Source of the DNA: Bacillota bacterium
GTDB taxonomy: Bacteria; Bacillota; Limnochordia; Limnochordales; ZCTH02-B6
Assembly: GCA_017656145.1 (NCBI GenBank)
Contig: JACDOI010000001.1
Span: forward strand, 60,226 to 124,225
Reading direction: 5' to 3'
DNA length: 64,000 bases
Part shown: piece after piece, positions 1-11,200 of the stretch
Layout of the letters: each line of letters opens with the position of its first letter
How positions within the stretch are numbered: position 1 is the first letter of the stretch
Position numbers and translations under genes: made by a program
Notes under the pieces: model-generated
The model's database searches: none
What the model was told of the DNA's origin: nothing
The model's input: only the letters and a program-made list of their open reading frames with translations

Positions 1-98
1 CCTGGGTGTGCCCGCGCCCCCTGGGAGAAGATGCGTCCCTCCCCGCCCGCCAGGATTAGACGCGGGACAAGGCCCAAGCGCAGGCAGCCCCCCGCCCC

Positions 99-890
99 GT
101 GGGCAGCCACCACAACCAGTTCAACAACCAACCGCGGTGCTTCGCGCCGCTTTTGGATACGCCCATGGTCACCACCTTGCACGGTGCGGCGCTGCTTGAG
201 CCGGACACCCGGTTCGTCTACCGCCGATTCCGTCACCTGCCGTACGTGTCCATCAGCGACGCCGAGCGGTTGGGGTGTCCGGAGCTGAACTACGTGGCCA
301 CCGTCTACAACGGTGTCGACATCCGACAGTTCACCTTCCGCCCGGAAACCGGCGAGTACTTGATGTTCCTCGGGCGGGCGTCGGCCAAAAAAGGGCTTCA
401 CCTGGCCATTGAGGTGGCCGTGCGCTCGGGCGTGCCGCTCGTCATCGCAGCCCACATACCGCCCGGCGAGCGGGAGTTCTTTGACACCGTCGTCCGGCCG
501 CGCATTGACGGAAAGCTGATCCGGTTCGCCGGCGAGGTGGGACCTGACGAGCGAAACCGGCTCCTGGGCGGCGCCTTGGCCTTGTTGCACCTGGTCACCG
601 AGCCGGAGCCTTTCGGCCTGGTCTTGGCCGAAGCCCAGGCGTGCGGCACGCCCGTCATCGGTTTCGGACTCGGATCGGTCCCCGAGGTGGTGGCCCACGG
701 GGAGACCGGGTTCGTCGTCCGCAGCGTCGACGAGGCGGCCAAAGCCGTCGGCCAGGTGCACGCCCTGGACAGGCACGCCTGCCGGGCCCGGGTGGAAGCC
801 CGATTCACCATTGACCGCATGGTGGAAGGATACATCGAGGTCTACCGGCGTGTGCTGGAGGGGACAGGAACGGAAAACGGGCGGGTCTAG
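99..890 (+). CDS. Family 4 glycosyltransferase, N-terminally incomplete
   Basis: The protein matches the C-terminal three quarters of a GT-B glycosyltransferase of family 4. It has a donor-binding region with the E-x7-E type motif around EPFGLVLAEA and a following CGTPVIG loop, as in sugar-nucleotide dependent retaining enzymes. Family similarity starts at about the HNQFNNQP segment, where intact relatives have an HNHYDYLPL-like stretch. The first 80 to 90 residues (acceptor-side Rossmann half) are absent, and an in-frame TAG lies at 57-59. The 99 start is only the first GTG after that stop, not a believable initiation site. Noise at the contig edge probably broke the reading frame. Its stop overlaps the addA stop by three bases, tail to tail. 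The substrate cannot be told. Confidence 0.75.
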   Translation: MGSHHNQFNNQPRCFAPLLDTPMVTTLHGAALLEPDTRFVYRRFRHLPYVSISDAERLGCPELNYVATVYNGVDIRQFTFRPETGEYLMFLGRASAKKGLHLAIEVAVRSGVPLVIAAHIPPGEREFFDTVVRPRIDGKLIRFAGEVGPDERNRLLGGALALLHLVTEPEPFGLVLAEAQACGTPVIGFGLGSVPEVVAHGETGFVVRSVDEAAKAVGQVHALDRHACRARVEARFTIDRMVEGYIEVYRRVLEGTGTENGRV

Positions 891-3800
891 GCGGGCCCAA
901 CTCCCCTCGCCGGCATCCTGACGGCCTGCCCCGCGGCCAGAAACACCACGTATGCTTCGCTGGCGTCCCGCCCGTATATCTCCCGGACCGCCCGGCAGTA
1001 GAGAGCCATTTGACCCTCGTACCGGCGGGCCGCGGCCGGTACCGCCCCGGGGCGGACGTCGTCGGTCTTGTAGTCGATTACGACCAGCTTTCCATCGTCC
1101 TGCAACAGGCAGTCGATGACGCCTTGCACCACGACGAATTCCCCGGCGGCCTCGGCCGGATCGAGCTCCGGATACACTTGCCCCGCGGGCAGGGACAAGG
1201 TAAACGGGATTTCCCGATGCACCCGGGCTGCTTTCGCCTGCAAGCGCCGGCCCAGGGGCGAGGCGAAAAACGCGGCCAGCATGCGGCAATCGATGGCTGC
1301 AGCCTGTTCCGGCGTGAGAACCTGTCGGGCCTTGAGTCGGTCTACCTGGGTGCGGATGCCGGCCTCTGTCAGCGGTTCCGACAAGTCCAGGTGCTGCAAG
1401 ACAAGGTGCACCGCGGATCCCCGCTCGGTCGGCGACAACGGGCGCTCGGCCTGCACAAACCGGGGGCGCCCCAAGGGGCGCAAGGGCGGTGCGACGGCCG
1501 GAGCGGCCTCCCCTTCCCCGCCGGAGTGAAACCGGCGCTTCAATTCGCTGACGCTTACCTTGGCCGGCCGGCTGGCTAGGGCTTTCCACGGGTAGCGCCA
1601 ATGGAGGCGGGGCTCAAGGGCTTCCCGGGCGGGACCGGCATCGACGCCGGGAAGGGGCCTCAGGCGGGCGACCGCGTCCCACGGCACGGAGGATTCGTCG
1701 TCCCGGACGTCCCCGGCCGCCAGCGCTAGAACGTTCGAAGCGTCCCAAACCCGCACCGCCCAGCGGGACGGGTCCCCGGCCACCGCCGGGTCGGCGGAGC
1801 CGAGATCGACACCGCCCAGCTGCCGCAAGGGGCTTCCGTCCCGATGGCGGGCCAGGGCCGGACCGAGCCAATCCAGCCAGCTTTTGGCGGAAAACAGCCG
1901 GGCCTCGTCCAGCGTCCAGCCAGGCTTTCTCGCCTCTTCCGACCACCTTCTGGCCAAACGTTCCACATCCCGCCCGGAGCCGATCAGGATAAGGCGCTCC
2001 CGCGCCCGGGTGAGCGCGACATACAGGATGCGCATTTCTTCCGCCAGCCCCTCCCGCTCCAGCCGGTGGAGGACCGCCGCGTGCAGCAGGGAAGGGCGGG
2101 CCACCCGCCGCTCGCCGTCCACCAGCGCCGCTCCGATCCCCAACTCCCGGTGGAAGGCGATGTGGGGCTGATCCGGGGGCCGGCGGAACGGGCGGCCCAA
2201 ATCCAAAACGAACACGATGGGAAACTCGAGCCCTTTGCTCCCGTGGACGCTCATCACCCGCACGACGTCCTCATGTTGCCCCAGTACCGGCGCAGGCCCA
2301 AGATCACCGGAGGCCTCCTGCAATCGCTCAACGAACCGCAAAAACCGGGCAAGGCCTTGGCGGGCGAACCGGTCGAACTGGCGAGCCCGCTCATAAAGAG
2401 CCCGGAGATTGGCCTGGCGCTGGCGGCCGCCGGGCATGGCACCGGCGTAATCCAGAAATCCCGTCTCGTCCAAAAGGCGCCAGACCAGCTCCGACAGGGG
2501 TCCCCGGCGGGCCGCGGTCCGCCACTCCTCAAGACGGGACAAAAACCGTCTCAGACGCCTGCCCAACTCATCCTCGTCGCCGGCGTTTTCCGCGAACGCC
2601 CGGACCGCGTCGTAAAACTCGCCCTCCTTGCACGCCGCCCGGATCCGGGCCAGCTCAGCCGCGGACAGCCCGCCGATGGGCGAGCGCAGCACCGCGGCGA
2701 GCGGGATGTCCTGGCGGGGATTGTCCAGCACCGAAAGGACGGCCAGCATGACCTCCACTTCCGTAGCGGCGAAATATCCGGTGCCGAGTTCCGCGTAAGC
2801 CGGAACGCCCAGGCGGGCGAACACGTCGACCAGGCAATTGGCCTTGTGGCGGGTCGCCCGGAGCAGCACCGCGACGTCGCCGTAGCGAGCCGGGCGGTAT
2901 CGCCCCTCGTCCCGATCCCAAACGACGGCTTGCCCGCCCTCCACGAGATCCCGAATTCGGCGGGCTGCAACAACCGCTTCCCGCTCAAAGGCCGTGAGAT
3001 CCGCGCCGTCTTCCTCGTCTTCGCCGGAAGCGCGTGCGGTTGTTGGGGCGCCTTCCGACACGGTCGCCGCGTCGGAAATCGCCTCGGGAGCCGGCGCCCA
3101 GGACGCGGGCACCTCTGTGTCGATGGCAGCCGCGGCTTCCGCCGCGGCCCGATGCCGCGCGGCTGCCAAAAGGCGCGGGTCCCGCTCCAGAATGTGAACT
3201 TCGACGGGCTCCTCGCCGGTTTCGGGTCCGTAGGATGCCGCGAATTTGAGCTCGGCGGCCGCGGAATAGGCCGTCTCACCGATGCCAGGCGTCATGATCT
3301 GCCGGAACACGAAATTGACCGCGTCCACCACCGACCGACGGCTGCGGAAGTTAGCCGAAAGATCGATCCGCCGCTCACCCGCCCCAGGCGCAGGCGAGGC
3401 CCGTTCGTAGCGGGCGAGAAACAGCCCCGGGTCCGCTTGGCGAAACCGGTAGATGCTCTGCTTCACATCCCCCACCAGAAACAACCGGCCGCCCTCGGTC
3501 CTAGGGCAGAGGCGCTCGAGGATCGCGTCCTGCACCCCATTGAGGTCCTGGCATTCGTCGACCAGCACCTCATCGAACGCGGCGCGGATCTCCTGGGCTG
3601 TCTCGGGATCTTCCAGCAGTTTGAGGCAGAAGTGTTCCAGATCCGGAAAATCCACCACGCCCCGTTCGGCTTTGACGGCGGCGTAGGCGGCGTCGAAGCG
3701 CAACACCTGCTCCACCAGGGCATCGATGATCGGAAACTGCCCGGCCACGTCGGCCAGATGTCGTTCTGGCGGGTTCCGGAACCAGCCGCCGGCGTCAGCC

Positions 3801-4735
3801 ACCAGGCGTTTCGCCTGCGAGCGCAGCTGCTGAACGGCCTTGCGGGTTTCGACATCGCCCTCGCCTTTTGCCGCCCGGGCAAGCGGGGGAAACGCCCACT
3901 CCTTCGCCCCTGCGAGCGAGGGCCAGCCCTGCTCGGCCGCCGATTCCAGGCGCTTCACCCGCTCGATATCCTCTTCAAGGGTTTGGGCGTGACCGGCCGC
4001 TCCGCCCGGTCCCAAAGCCAACGCCAGGGCAGATTCGAGCAGGCGCCGAGCCTCTCCTAGCCGGACCAGCGCCCGGTGAGCCAGCTCCCGAGCCCACGGT
4101 GTTTCGCCGAACCGCTCAGGCGCAAGATCCCGGTATGCCTGCCGGCACGTCTCAAGCCATACGCGGGGCTCGGGCAAGCTCCGGGCGTAGTCGTACATGT
4201 CGAGCACCAGTTGCCGCAGCCGGCCGTCGCCGTCCGGTCCCCCGTAAGCCACCACCAGCCGGGCAAAGGGGCTGTCGGAACTCGCCCGTTCGTAAGCCTG
4301 CTCCAGCACCTCGTCCAGCACTTCCAATCGCAACAGCTGGGCCTCTTGTTCATCGAGAACCCGGAAATCCGGATCGAGTTCCACCCGGTAAAAGTAGCGA
4401 CGCAAAAGACTCAGGCAGAACGCGTGCAAGGTGGAAATGGACGCCTTGGGCACAAGCAGGAGCTGGCGAAGGAGACGGCCGTTTTGCGGTTCGGCCCGCA
4501 GGCCGTTTTCCAGCGCCTGCACGATCCGGTGCCGCATTTCGGCCGCAGCGGCTTCCGTGAACGTAACCATTAAGAGCCGGTCGACGTCGACCCCTCCGGC
4601 CATGATCCGGCGAATGATCCGCTCCACCAGCACCGCCGTCTTGCCGGACCCGGCCGCGGCAGCCACCAGAACATGACCGCCTGCGGCATCGATGGCCGCC
4701 TGCTGTTCGGGCGTCCAGCGATGAGCCGAGCTCAT
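887..4735 (-). CDS. addA: AddA: ATP-dependent helicase/nuclease subunit A
   Basis: UvrD/SF1-type helicase joined to a RecB-family nuclease. With AddB it resects double-strand DNA ends to a Chi-like site for RecA loading. Walker A (AAAGSGKT) lies at about residues 26-33, Walker B (VDECQD) near 390, and a helicase motif VMSVHGSKGLEFPIVF around 800. The C-terminal nuclease signature is GVIDCLLQ followed by VVIDYKTD near residue 1220. Its 1282 residues fit the family. The ATG overlaps the addB TGA by four bases (ATGA), which indicates translational coupling in the order addB-addA. An unusual Ala/Glu-rich insert near residues 530-570 may be a linker. The long plus-strand ORF opposite is a shadow. 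Confidence 0.97.
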   Translation of the reverse strand: MSSAHRWTPEQQAAIDAAGGHVLVAAAAGSGKTAVLVERIIRRIMAGGVDVDRLLMVTFTEAAAAEMRHRIVQALENGLRAEPQNGRLLRQLLLVPKASISTLHAFCLSLLRRYFYRVELDPDFRVLDEQEAQLLRLEVLDEVLEQAYERASSDSPFARLVVAYGGPDGDGRLRQLVLDMYDYARSLPEPRVWLETCRQAYRDLAPERFGETPWARELAHRALVRLGEARRLLESALALALGPGGAAGHAQTLEEDIERVKRLESAAEQGWPSLAGAKEWAFPPLARAAKGEGDVETRKAVQQLRSQAKRLVADAGGWFRNPPERHLADVAGQFPIIDALVEQVLRFDAAYAAVKAERGVVDFPDLEHFCLKLLEDPETAQEIRAAFDEVLVDECQDLNGVQDAILERLCPRTEGGRLFLVGDVKQSIYRFRQADPGLFLARYERASPAPGAGERRIDLSANFRSRRSVVDAVNFVFRQIMTPGIGETAYSAAAELKFAASYGPETGEEPVEVHILERDPRLLAAARHRAAAEAAAAIDTEVPASWAPAPEAISDAATVSEGAPTTARASGEDEEDGADLTAFEREAVVAARRIRDLVEGGQAVVWDRDEGRYRPARYGDVAVLLRATRHKANCLVDVFARLGVPAYAELGTGYFAATEVEVMLAVLSVLDNPRQDIPLAAVLRSPIGGLSAAELARIRAACKEGEFYDAVRAFAENAGDEDELGRRLRRFLSRLEEWRTAARRGPLSELVWRLLDETGFLDYAGAMPGGRQRQANLRALYERARQFDRFARQGLARFLRFVERLQEASGDLGPAPVLGQHEDVVRVMSVHGSKGLEFPIVFVLDLGRPFRRPPDQPHIAFHRELGIGAALVDGERRVARPSLLHAAVLHRLEREGLAEEMRILYVALTRARERLILIGSGRDVERLARRWSEEARKPGWTLDEARLFSAKSWLDWLGPALARHRDGSPLRQLGGVDLGSADPAVAGDPSRWAVRVWDASNVLALAAGDVRDDESSVPWDAVARLRPLPGVDAGPAREALEPRLHWRYPWKALASRPAKVSVSELKRRFHSGGEGEAAPAVAPPLRPLGRPRFVQAERPLSPTERGSAVHLVLQHLDLSEPLTEAGIRTQVDRLKARQVLTPEQAAAIDCRMLAAFFASPLGRRLQAKAARVHREIPFTLSLPAGQVYPELDPAEAAGEFVVVQGVIDCLLQDDGKLVVIDYKTDDVRPGAVPAAARRYEGQMALYCRAVREIYGRDASEAYVVFLAAGQAVRMPARGVGPA

Positions 4736-7700
4736 TCGGCGTCCTCCTCAATGACTTGCCAAGCGGCTTCCCGGGACAACGGCGGCAAGTCCCGGTACCC
4801 GTTGCCGGGCAAAAGCGGGTCAAATTGGCAGACGCTGTGGTACGGACAGTGGGAACACGGCCGCCGCCGGCTCAGGCGATACGGGCGCACGGAAACGTCG
4901 CCCGCCCGGATAGTCTCAGCCAGCTCTGCCGCCCGCCTGGCGGCAAATCGGGCCAACGTCGCAAATCCGTCCACCGGGAGCGCGTTGGTCGTCCGGGTAA
5001 CCCGGCCGTCCTTGGTCAGCCCGGCCGCCACCAGGTCGGACCCGCGATCTATCGTTGCGTCCATCAGCCGCAAGGCGTCAGGCTCGTCCACTACCATGCC
5101 CCGCATCCGCATCTCGCGCCGGAGAAGGGCATCGATATCCGCTTCGCCGGCCTCGCTGTCGTCCCGGACCATCGGTTCCCGCGCGGGAAAATACAGCATG
5201 CCGGCGGGTACCGCCTCCTGGCCGCCGGTCCAAGCTGTCCCGTGCTCAAGGGCCACCGCCATGTACACGGGCAACTGCAGGGAGAGGCCGTAAGCCACCT
5301 CGGCCATGTTCAAGTCCCGGGCCGAGCTCTTGTAATCCACGACCCTGATCCATACTCGCCCGTCGTCGCCTCGGGCCGCATCGATGCGGTCGATCTGCCC
5401 CACCACCCGCACAGGACCGCCCCTTGCCGTGATGACCCACGGCCCGACCGGGGCGCCGTGCTTGCCGAATGCGACCTCGACGGCCACCGGGCGGAAACGG
5501 CCTCGCCGGGCGTGCTCGGTGAGCGCCCAAACAGCCCGTCGCACCGTCCGCCGCAAGATCTCACCCAAGAAGGCGTGCCGGGCGGAGCTGAGCAAAATTT
5601 GATGGGCGATATTCGGGATGAGTTCGTCCGCAGACCGGTCGGCCAGGCGAACGGCGGTTTCATCGTCCAGCTCGCCCCAATCCCGGCCGCTCTCCCACAA
5701 AAGCTCGACAAACCGCCTCAAGGCCCCGTGGACGAAGATCCCGACCGCAAGCCGGTCCAACACCCGCCGGGGCCTTTCCCGAAGCTTGAGTCCGTACGCC
5801 GCGAAGTGGCGGAACGGGCATGCCGCCAACGTTTCCAGCCGGGTGACGCTCGTCCAAAGCTCGCGCCCAAACAGGGCTTCCGCCACCGGCGGCGGCAACG
5901 GAGGCACCAGGTTGCCGTGCTCAAGCCCGGCGAACACCGGCCGGCCCGCCTCTTTGAGGTCCGGCTCGGTGGCGACCCATTGGTAGATTTGCCACCACAC
6001 CTCGCCCGCCTGTTCGCCGGCACGGTGCCGCCGCAGCCGGGCAGCCAGGTGAGCGACCAGCCGCCGGCGATCCACCATCCGGTCGAGAAACCCCTGGTCG
6101 GTCTCGGGTTCGGCCGGCTCGGACACGACCGGCGCTTGGGGAAACAGCTCGGTCACCCGCCGGACGATGTACGACGGCGCCAGCGACCGCCCTTGCCCGT
6201 CCGCGGCCGGGTAGCTGAGCCACAAGTAGTCGCTGGCCCGGGTGAGGGAAATGTAGACCAGATACTGCTCATGCTCCAGCCGGGCCCGGCTCGTCGGGGA
6301 GAGTTCGAGGCGGGTTTGCGACAGCCGCTCCCGCTCCCGATCGGTGAAGATGACGTCCTCCGCCGGCGCTTGCGGCAACGTGCCGTCCAGCGCTCCCAAA
6401 ACGAGGGCCGCCTTAATGTCCGGCTGGCGGGAACGCTCCACCGAGCCGACGAGCACCTGGTCAAGGCCGGGCGGCACCAGGCCGATGGTCAAGTCTTCTA
6501 GTCCCGCTTCCACAACCTGGCGGAACTCGGCCGCGGAAAGCCAGTGATCTCCCATGGCGTCCACGAGCTCGTCGAGCAGCTGGACGACGCCGTGCCATAC
6601 CCCGGCATGCTCCTGCGCTTCCTCCGGGCGGCCGGACTGGCTGGCCGCCTCGATCCACTCCTCGATAGACGCGGCCGCCCCCACGTCCTCGAAAAACTCC
6701 CACAGCGCCGCGGCCAGAGCCCGGGCCGGGCCGCCTCGGCTCACCCGGGCGCCGAGCCGCCGAAGCGGAGCGACGACCCGCTCCCGAATCGCCTGAATCT
6801 CGTCTTCTTGGCGTTCGCGGCCCTGGAGCGAGGTCCCGCTCCCTCCGGCATCGAGATATGGCTTGCCGTCATCGTCTTCGTCCCGACCTAGACCGGCCAG
6901 CGGCTGAAACCGCCACGGCGCCGGGTCTACCCACGCGGCGCCTTCGATGCCGTGCTCCAAGGCGTAGTTTTCCAGCCGGTCGGCCTCATCCCGGCTGACC
7001 GGCATCAAGTCGGTCTTCAGACAGCGGATCACCGCCTCAGTCCGCCAGCCGCCGGAACACGCTTCAATGCTTGAGCGAACGAGCTCAACCAGGGGATGGT
7101 GGGCCACCCGCTTGCGACTGTCGATGAAGTGGGGAATCCCGTAACTGGTAAAGACGGCCTTGATCAGGTCCTGGTATGCGTCAAGCCTTCGGACGATGAC
7201 GGAAATGTCCCGAAACCGCCATCCCCGCTCCCGGCAAAGCCGCAAAATCTCCCGGGCCGCCGCCTCCACTTCGGCCCGGGCGTCGGCCGCGGCGACGATG
7301 CGCAAGGCAGCTTCCTGCTCCCTGGCGGAACCGGCAAAAACCTTCCCCGGCTGGACAAATGCTTCCCGCTCCAGGTGCGACAGCGCCGGGCGCCCTGCGA
7401 ACCGCCGCGCAGGCCCCCCCAGCACCCGCGGCGGTTCGATCGTCAACCCGTCTTCCCGGGCCATGGCCAACAGCCGGGCATACGTCTTGCGGGTCGGGGC
7501 GAACACGTCGGTCCCGGCCTCCCCTGGACTCGCCGGATCGAGGCACAAAGCGATCTCCATCGTTTCCGCAGACCGCCATAGCGACCGCAGCACCGCCAGT
7601 TCCTGGGGGGTGAAGCCGGAAAAGCCGTCAACCCATACCCAGGCACCGCGGGCGAGCCGGCTGGCCGGAAGCTCACCGGCGGCCAAGTCCAACAGCCCGT

Positions 7701-8238
7701 CGGGATCGGTAAATCGGTCCGCGGTGTGCTCCTCGAAGGCCTGCACGATCAGGGCCAAGTCGTGCAGCTTGGCGGCCAGCACCGGCTCTTCGCTTTCCAG
7801 CATTCGGCCGCGCCGGGCCAGCTCCTCGGGGCTGCACCGGTACGCCCGCAGCTCGGCCATGGTGTTGGCCAGCCGGGCGATGAACCCGGGACGCCCGGCC
7901 GCCCGGGAGAGCAGCCGCAACCGGCTCCGCTGATCATGGATCAGAGCCCGGAGCATCATGCGCTTGCCCATCGCTCCGAGGCGAGGCCGGGCGGCTCCAC
8001 CGGTTTCCTGCAGCACCCGGGCGGCCAGCCGTTGGAAGCTGAGCACGTGGGCCCGGTGGGTAGCCCGGACCGCCGCGTCCGACAACAGCGCCCGCTCCAT
8101 CTGAAACGTGGCCTGTTCGGGTACGAGCAAAATCAGCGGCGGGCCTTCCGGTTCGTCAACAAGCCGGCGGCGGATGGCCGAAAGGCATGTCCACGTTTTT
8201 CCGGTCCCTGCCCGCCCCAACAAGAACCGGAGCTTCAC
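4732..8238 (-). CDS. addB: AddB: ATP-dependent helicase/nuclease subunit B
   Basis: Partner of AddA in end resection. The N-terminal P-loop LLGRAGTGKT is followed by an SF1-like fold that in this family acts in Chi recognition. The C-terminal part carries a RecB-type nuclease (VVDYKSS) and an iron-sulfur cluster signature made of an early cysteine (LAACPFRHF) plus a late CSHCPYHSVC cluster. I move the start six codons downstream of the ORF-track start, to GTG at 8238, because GGAGGAG sits six bases before it and this GTG overlaps the upstream gene's TGA (GTGA). That gives 1168 residues. It lies directly downstream of the yhaN-like ATPase and upstream of addA in one transcript. Confidence 0.96.
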   Translation of the reverse strand: MKLRFLLGRAGTGKTWTCLSAIRRRLVDEPEGPPLILLVPEQATFQMERALLSDAAVRATHRAHVLSFQRLAARVLQETGGAARPRLGAMGKRMMLRALIHDQRSRLRLLSRAAGRPGFIARLANTMAELRAYRCSPEELARRGRMLESEEPVLAAKLHDLALIVQAFEEHTADRFTDPDGLLDLAAGELPASRLARGAWVWVDGFSGFTPQELAVLRSLWRSAETMEIALCLDPASPGEAGTDVFAPTRKTYARLLAMAREDGLTIEPPRVLGGPARRFAGRPALSHLEREAFVQPGKVFAGSAREQEAALRIVAAADARAEVEAAAREILRLCRERGWRFRDISVIVRRLDAYQDLIKAVFTSYGIPHFIDSRKRVAHHPLVELVRSSIEACSGGWRTEAVIRCLKTDLMPVSRDEADRLENYALEHGIEGAAWVDPAPWRFQPLAGLGRDEDDDGKPYLDAGGSGTSLQGRERQEDEIQAIRERVVAPLRRLGARVSRGGPARALAAALWEFFEDVGAAASIEEWIEAASQSGRPEEAQEHAGVWHGVVQLLDELVDAMGDHWLSAAEFRQVVEAGLEDLTIGLVPPGLDQVLVGSVERSRQPDIKAALVLGALDGTLPQAPAEDVIFTDRERERLSQTRLELSPTSRARLEHEQYLVYISLTRASDYLWLSYPAADGQGRSLAPSYIVRRVTELFPQAPVVSEPAEPETDQGFLDRMVDRRRLVAHLAARLRRHRAGEQAGEVWWQIYQWVATEPDLKEAGRPVFAGLEHGNLVPPLPPPVAEALFGRELWTSVTRLETLAACPFRHFAAYGLKLRERPRRVLDRLAVGIFVHGALRRFVELLWESGRDWGELDDETAVRLADRSADELIPNIAHQILLSSARHAFLGEILRRTVRRAVWALTEHARRGRFRPVAVEVAFGKHGAPVGPWVITARGGPVRVVGQIDRIDAARGDDGRVWIRVVDYKSSARDLNMAEVAYGLSLQLPVYMAVALEHGTAWTGGQEAVPAGMLYFPAREPMVRDDSEAGEADIDALLRREMRMRGMVVDEPDALRLMDATIDRGSDLVAAGLTKDGRVTRTTNALPVDGFATLARFAARRAAELAETIRAGDVSVRPYRLSRRRPCSHCPYHSVCQFDPLLPGNGYRDLPPLSREAAWQVIEEDAE

Positions 8239-11200
8239 CGGACACTCTCCTCCCACACCCGAGCTGGGCGCCCCCAGGCGGAAAGCTCCACCCGGTGGGC
8301 CACCAGCAAGATCTGCCGCTGCCTGGCGATAGACTCAAGGGCTTCCCGGATCCGCTCCAGACGGCCGGCGTCGCAGTTGACAAACGGATCGTCGAACAAA
8401 AGCGGCAGCGGGGCGTCCTCCGCCACCAGATCGGCGATGGCTAGTCGCAGCGCAAGATACAGCTGATCTCGGGTTCCCTGGCTCAGCTGGCCCACGGCGC
8501 ACCGTTGCCCGCTAGGTTCGCCGACGGATACCCGGAATTCCTCATCCAGCATGACCCGGACCGGCCGGCCGGTGAACCGAGCGAGATACCGGCCGGCCGA
8601 CTCGGCGAGGCGGCACCGGTGAGCGGCCTGGAATTCCCGAACGGCCGCCACAAGTTCTTGATGTGCCCTGGCCACCGCCGCCGCCTCCAGAGCCACCGCC
8701 TCGCGCCGGCGGATCAACTCCCGCAATTCTTCCTCGGCTTGGGCAATGTTGACGACCGGCCCGCCCGCAAGGCGGCTCTGCTCCTGCCACAGCGTCCGGA
8801 GCCGCTCCTCATCGGCCGCAAGTTCGGCCCGAAGCCGCTCCTGCTCCGTGGAAAGCCGCTCCAGCCGCTCTTCCGCCCTCGCTCCCGATTCGGCATCCTC
8901 CGGCTCGGGAAGCTCGGGATGGGCTTGACGGAGGCGCTCCATCTCCTGCAAGAAGGCGGCGGCCCCGTTGCCGGCAGCCGTCGCCAGTTCGTGCAGCTCC
9001 TCGGGGGTCTGGACGCCGTGGGCGGCCAAAAGCCCGGCCCGCTCCCCTTCCAGCCGGTCCAGCTCGTCCAATTCGAGCTGCCACTGCCGCACGCGCTCGC
9101 GCGCGGCGCTGGCGTCGCCGCCGACCGCGGCCAAAACAGGCCCCAGCTGCTCGCGCAACGACGCCGCCTCCGCCTGCCATTGCACAAGCTCGCCCCCGCT
9201 CTCCACATGCCGGACGGCCTCATCCCAGAACCCAACGGGAAGTTGATCCAAACGCTCGCCCACTTCCGCAGCAGTCGCCGCCGGGAAGCCCGCGGCCCGA
9301 AACAGCCCGGCCAGCTCGGCCCACGGGCCCGCAAGAGAGGCTGCGGGCACGCGTTCGGGAATTGCGTCGGCGCGGTTGAAGTGGCGCCGGCAAAACCCTT
9401 CGATGGAGCGGAGAAGCGCTTGAGCTTCTTCCCGGATCCGAACCCAGTCCCGGTACGCCTCTTCAACCTGCTGGCCGAACCGCTCCCGCGCCGGCCCGGT
9501 GGCCCGATCGAAGGCCGCCAGCGCTTCCCGCGCCCGGGCGGCCCGAATGGCCAACTCCCGTTCGGCTTCTTGACTGGGAACCGCCTGCCGCAGTTGCTCA
9601 AGGACAGCCGCCTGCTGCTGGCGGGCCAGGAGCCGTTCGCGCCAGGCGGCCAGCTCATGGGGCGCGGCCGTTGCCAGCGGTCCCCTGTATGATTCGTTCA
9701 TGGAGCTTTGGAGCCGGTTGGCTTCTTCCTCAAGCCCCCGCACCGTTCGGACCGCATCCCGGGGCAAGGTGCCTGCGCGCACCGCCCACCCGGCGGCCAG
9801 CGCCAGCACCGCCACGGCAGCTACGGCGGCCGCGGCCGGGCTGTAGACGCCGTAGACGCCCAGGCCGGCGATGACGGCCAAGACCGCGCCGGCCACTAGG
9901 ATGCCCGTCCGGCGGAGGGCCGACCGGCGCGCAGCGGCGTCCAAGCGGCGGCGAGCGTCCTTCAACTGTTCCTCGACTTGCCAGAGCCGTTCGAAGGCTT
10001 CCAGGCGGGCGTCTACCGCCTCCACGGGGTTCTCACCGAGCCCGGCCAAAGGCTCCACGTCGGCGAACGACCGGCGAAACCGGTCTTCCTCCGCCTGGTA
10101 AGTCGCCCGCTGTTCCCGGCAGCGGGCCAGTTCCAACTCCGCGGACTCGACCTCCTGCAAAAGCCGCTGGCGGGTCTTGGTGCAAGCTTGAAACAGGTGC
10201 AACTCTTCCGGAGCAGCCTGCTCGAATACGGCGTACTGGCCCGAAAGCCGCTCCTGAAGAAGCGCCAGGCGGTCCCGTTCCCCGCTGAACTCCCGCCATT
10301 CCCGGGCCAGCTGTTCGGCTTGCGCCCGCAGGCGATCGACGTCCCGTCGGGCTTGGTTCCGGGCGGCCGCGATGCGTTCCTCCAGCAACACAAGCTGCTC
10401 CAACAGCTCCCCGGTGCGCGGGTCCGCAAGGGCCATCTCCGGGAATTCCCGCTCAAGGCGCCGGCGGCCCGCATCCAGCTTGGCCTCCCGGTCCCGGACC
10501 CCCTCCCACGCCCGCAGCAGCTGAGCATACCTTTGCAGTTGATCCCGGCGCCGGGTCGCCAGCGCCCGCCACTGGCTGGCGGCGGCCAGAGCTTTCTCCA
10601 CCGCTGCAAGGCGCACCCGTTGCTCCCGGGCACGTTCCTCCAGTTCCCGCACTTGAACTTGGACGGCTTGAAGCGAATCGACAGCATGCCGGCTGCCATC
10701 AATGGCCGCCCGCAATTGGGCGATATCCCGATCGAGCTTCTCGAGCAGGCCGTCCTTGCGGGCGTTGGCCCCCGTCACGCCCAAGTCCCGGCTGGCCCGG
10801 GTCAGCTGGCGCAACTCGTCCACCAGGCGATCGAGCGCTTGGCGGTACGAGGCGGTGCCGGCACCCGATATGAGCTGCTGCACCTCGTGATCCAGCACCC
10901 GCTCTTCGGGCAAGGGCTGTGCGAGCACAAAGGCGCCCAGATACAGGTCCCGCGACGCGACGCCCAGCGTTTCCCGGAGAAACCGGTCGAAACGCCCGGC
11001 CCGCCGCCGGGCCGAAGGGTTGTGCTCTTCGGAGACGATGTCTTCCCAGGAGGTGCCGGAACGGCGGCTGACCCTCACCCAATGGGTTGCAAAGTTGCGG
11101 CGAATGAGATACACCGAGCCGCCGGCCGCAAACTCCAGCTCGCCCTCAAACCGCGACGGGCCGTCCCAGTTCTGGTAGCGGGCTTGACCGAACCGTTCCG

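Noticed and set aside
1844-4060. 738-residue plus-strand ORF opposite addA
   Set aside because: Shadow of a GC-rich gene; no ribosome site, low-complexity Pro/Arg/Gly composition, and addA motifs are certain on the other strand. The same applies to long antisense ORFs at 8505-9692, 9978-11210, 20073-21596 and 42732-44048.
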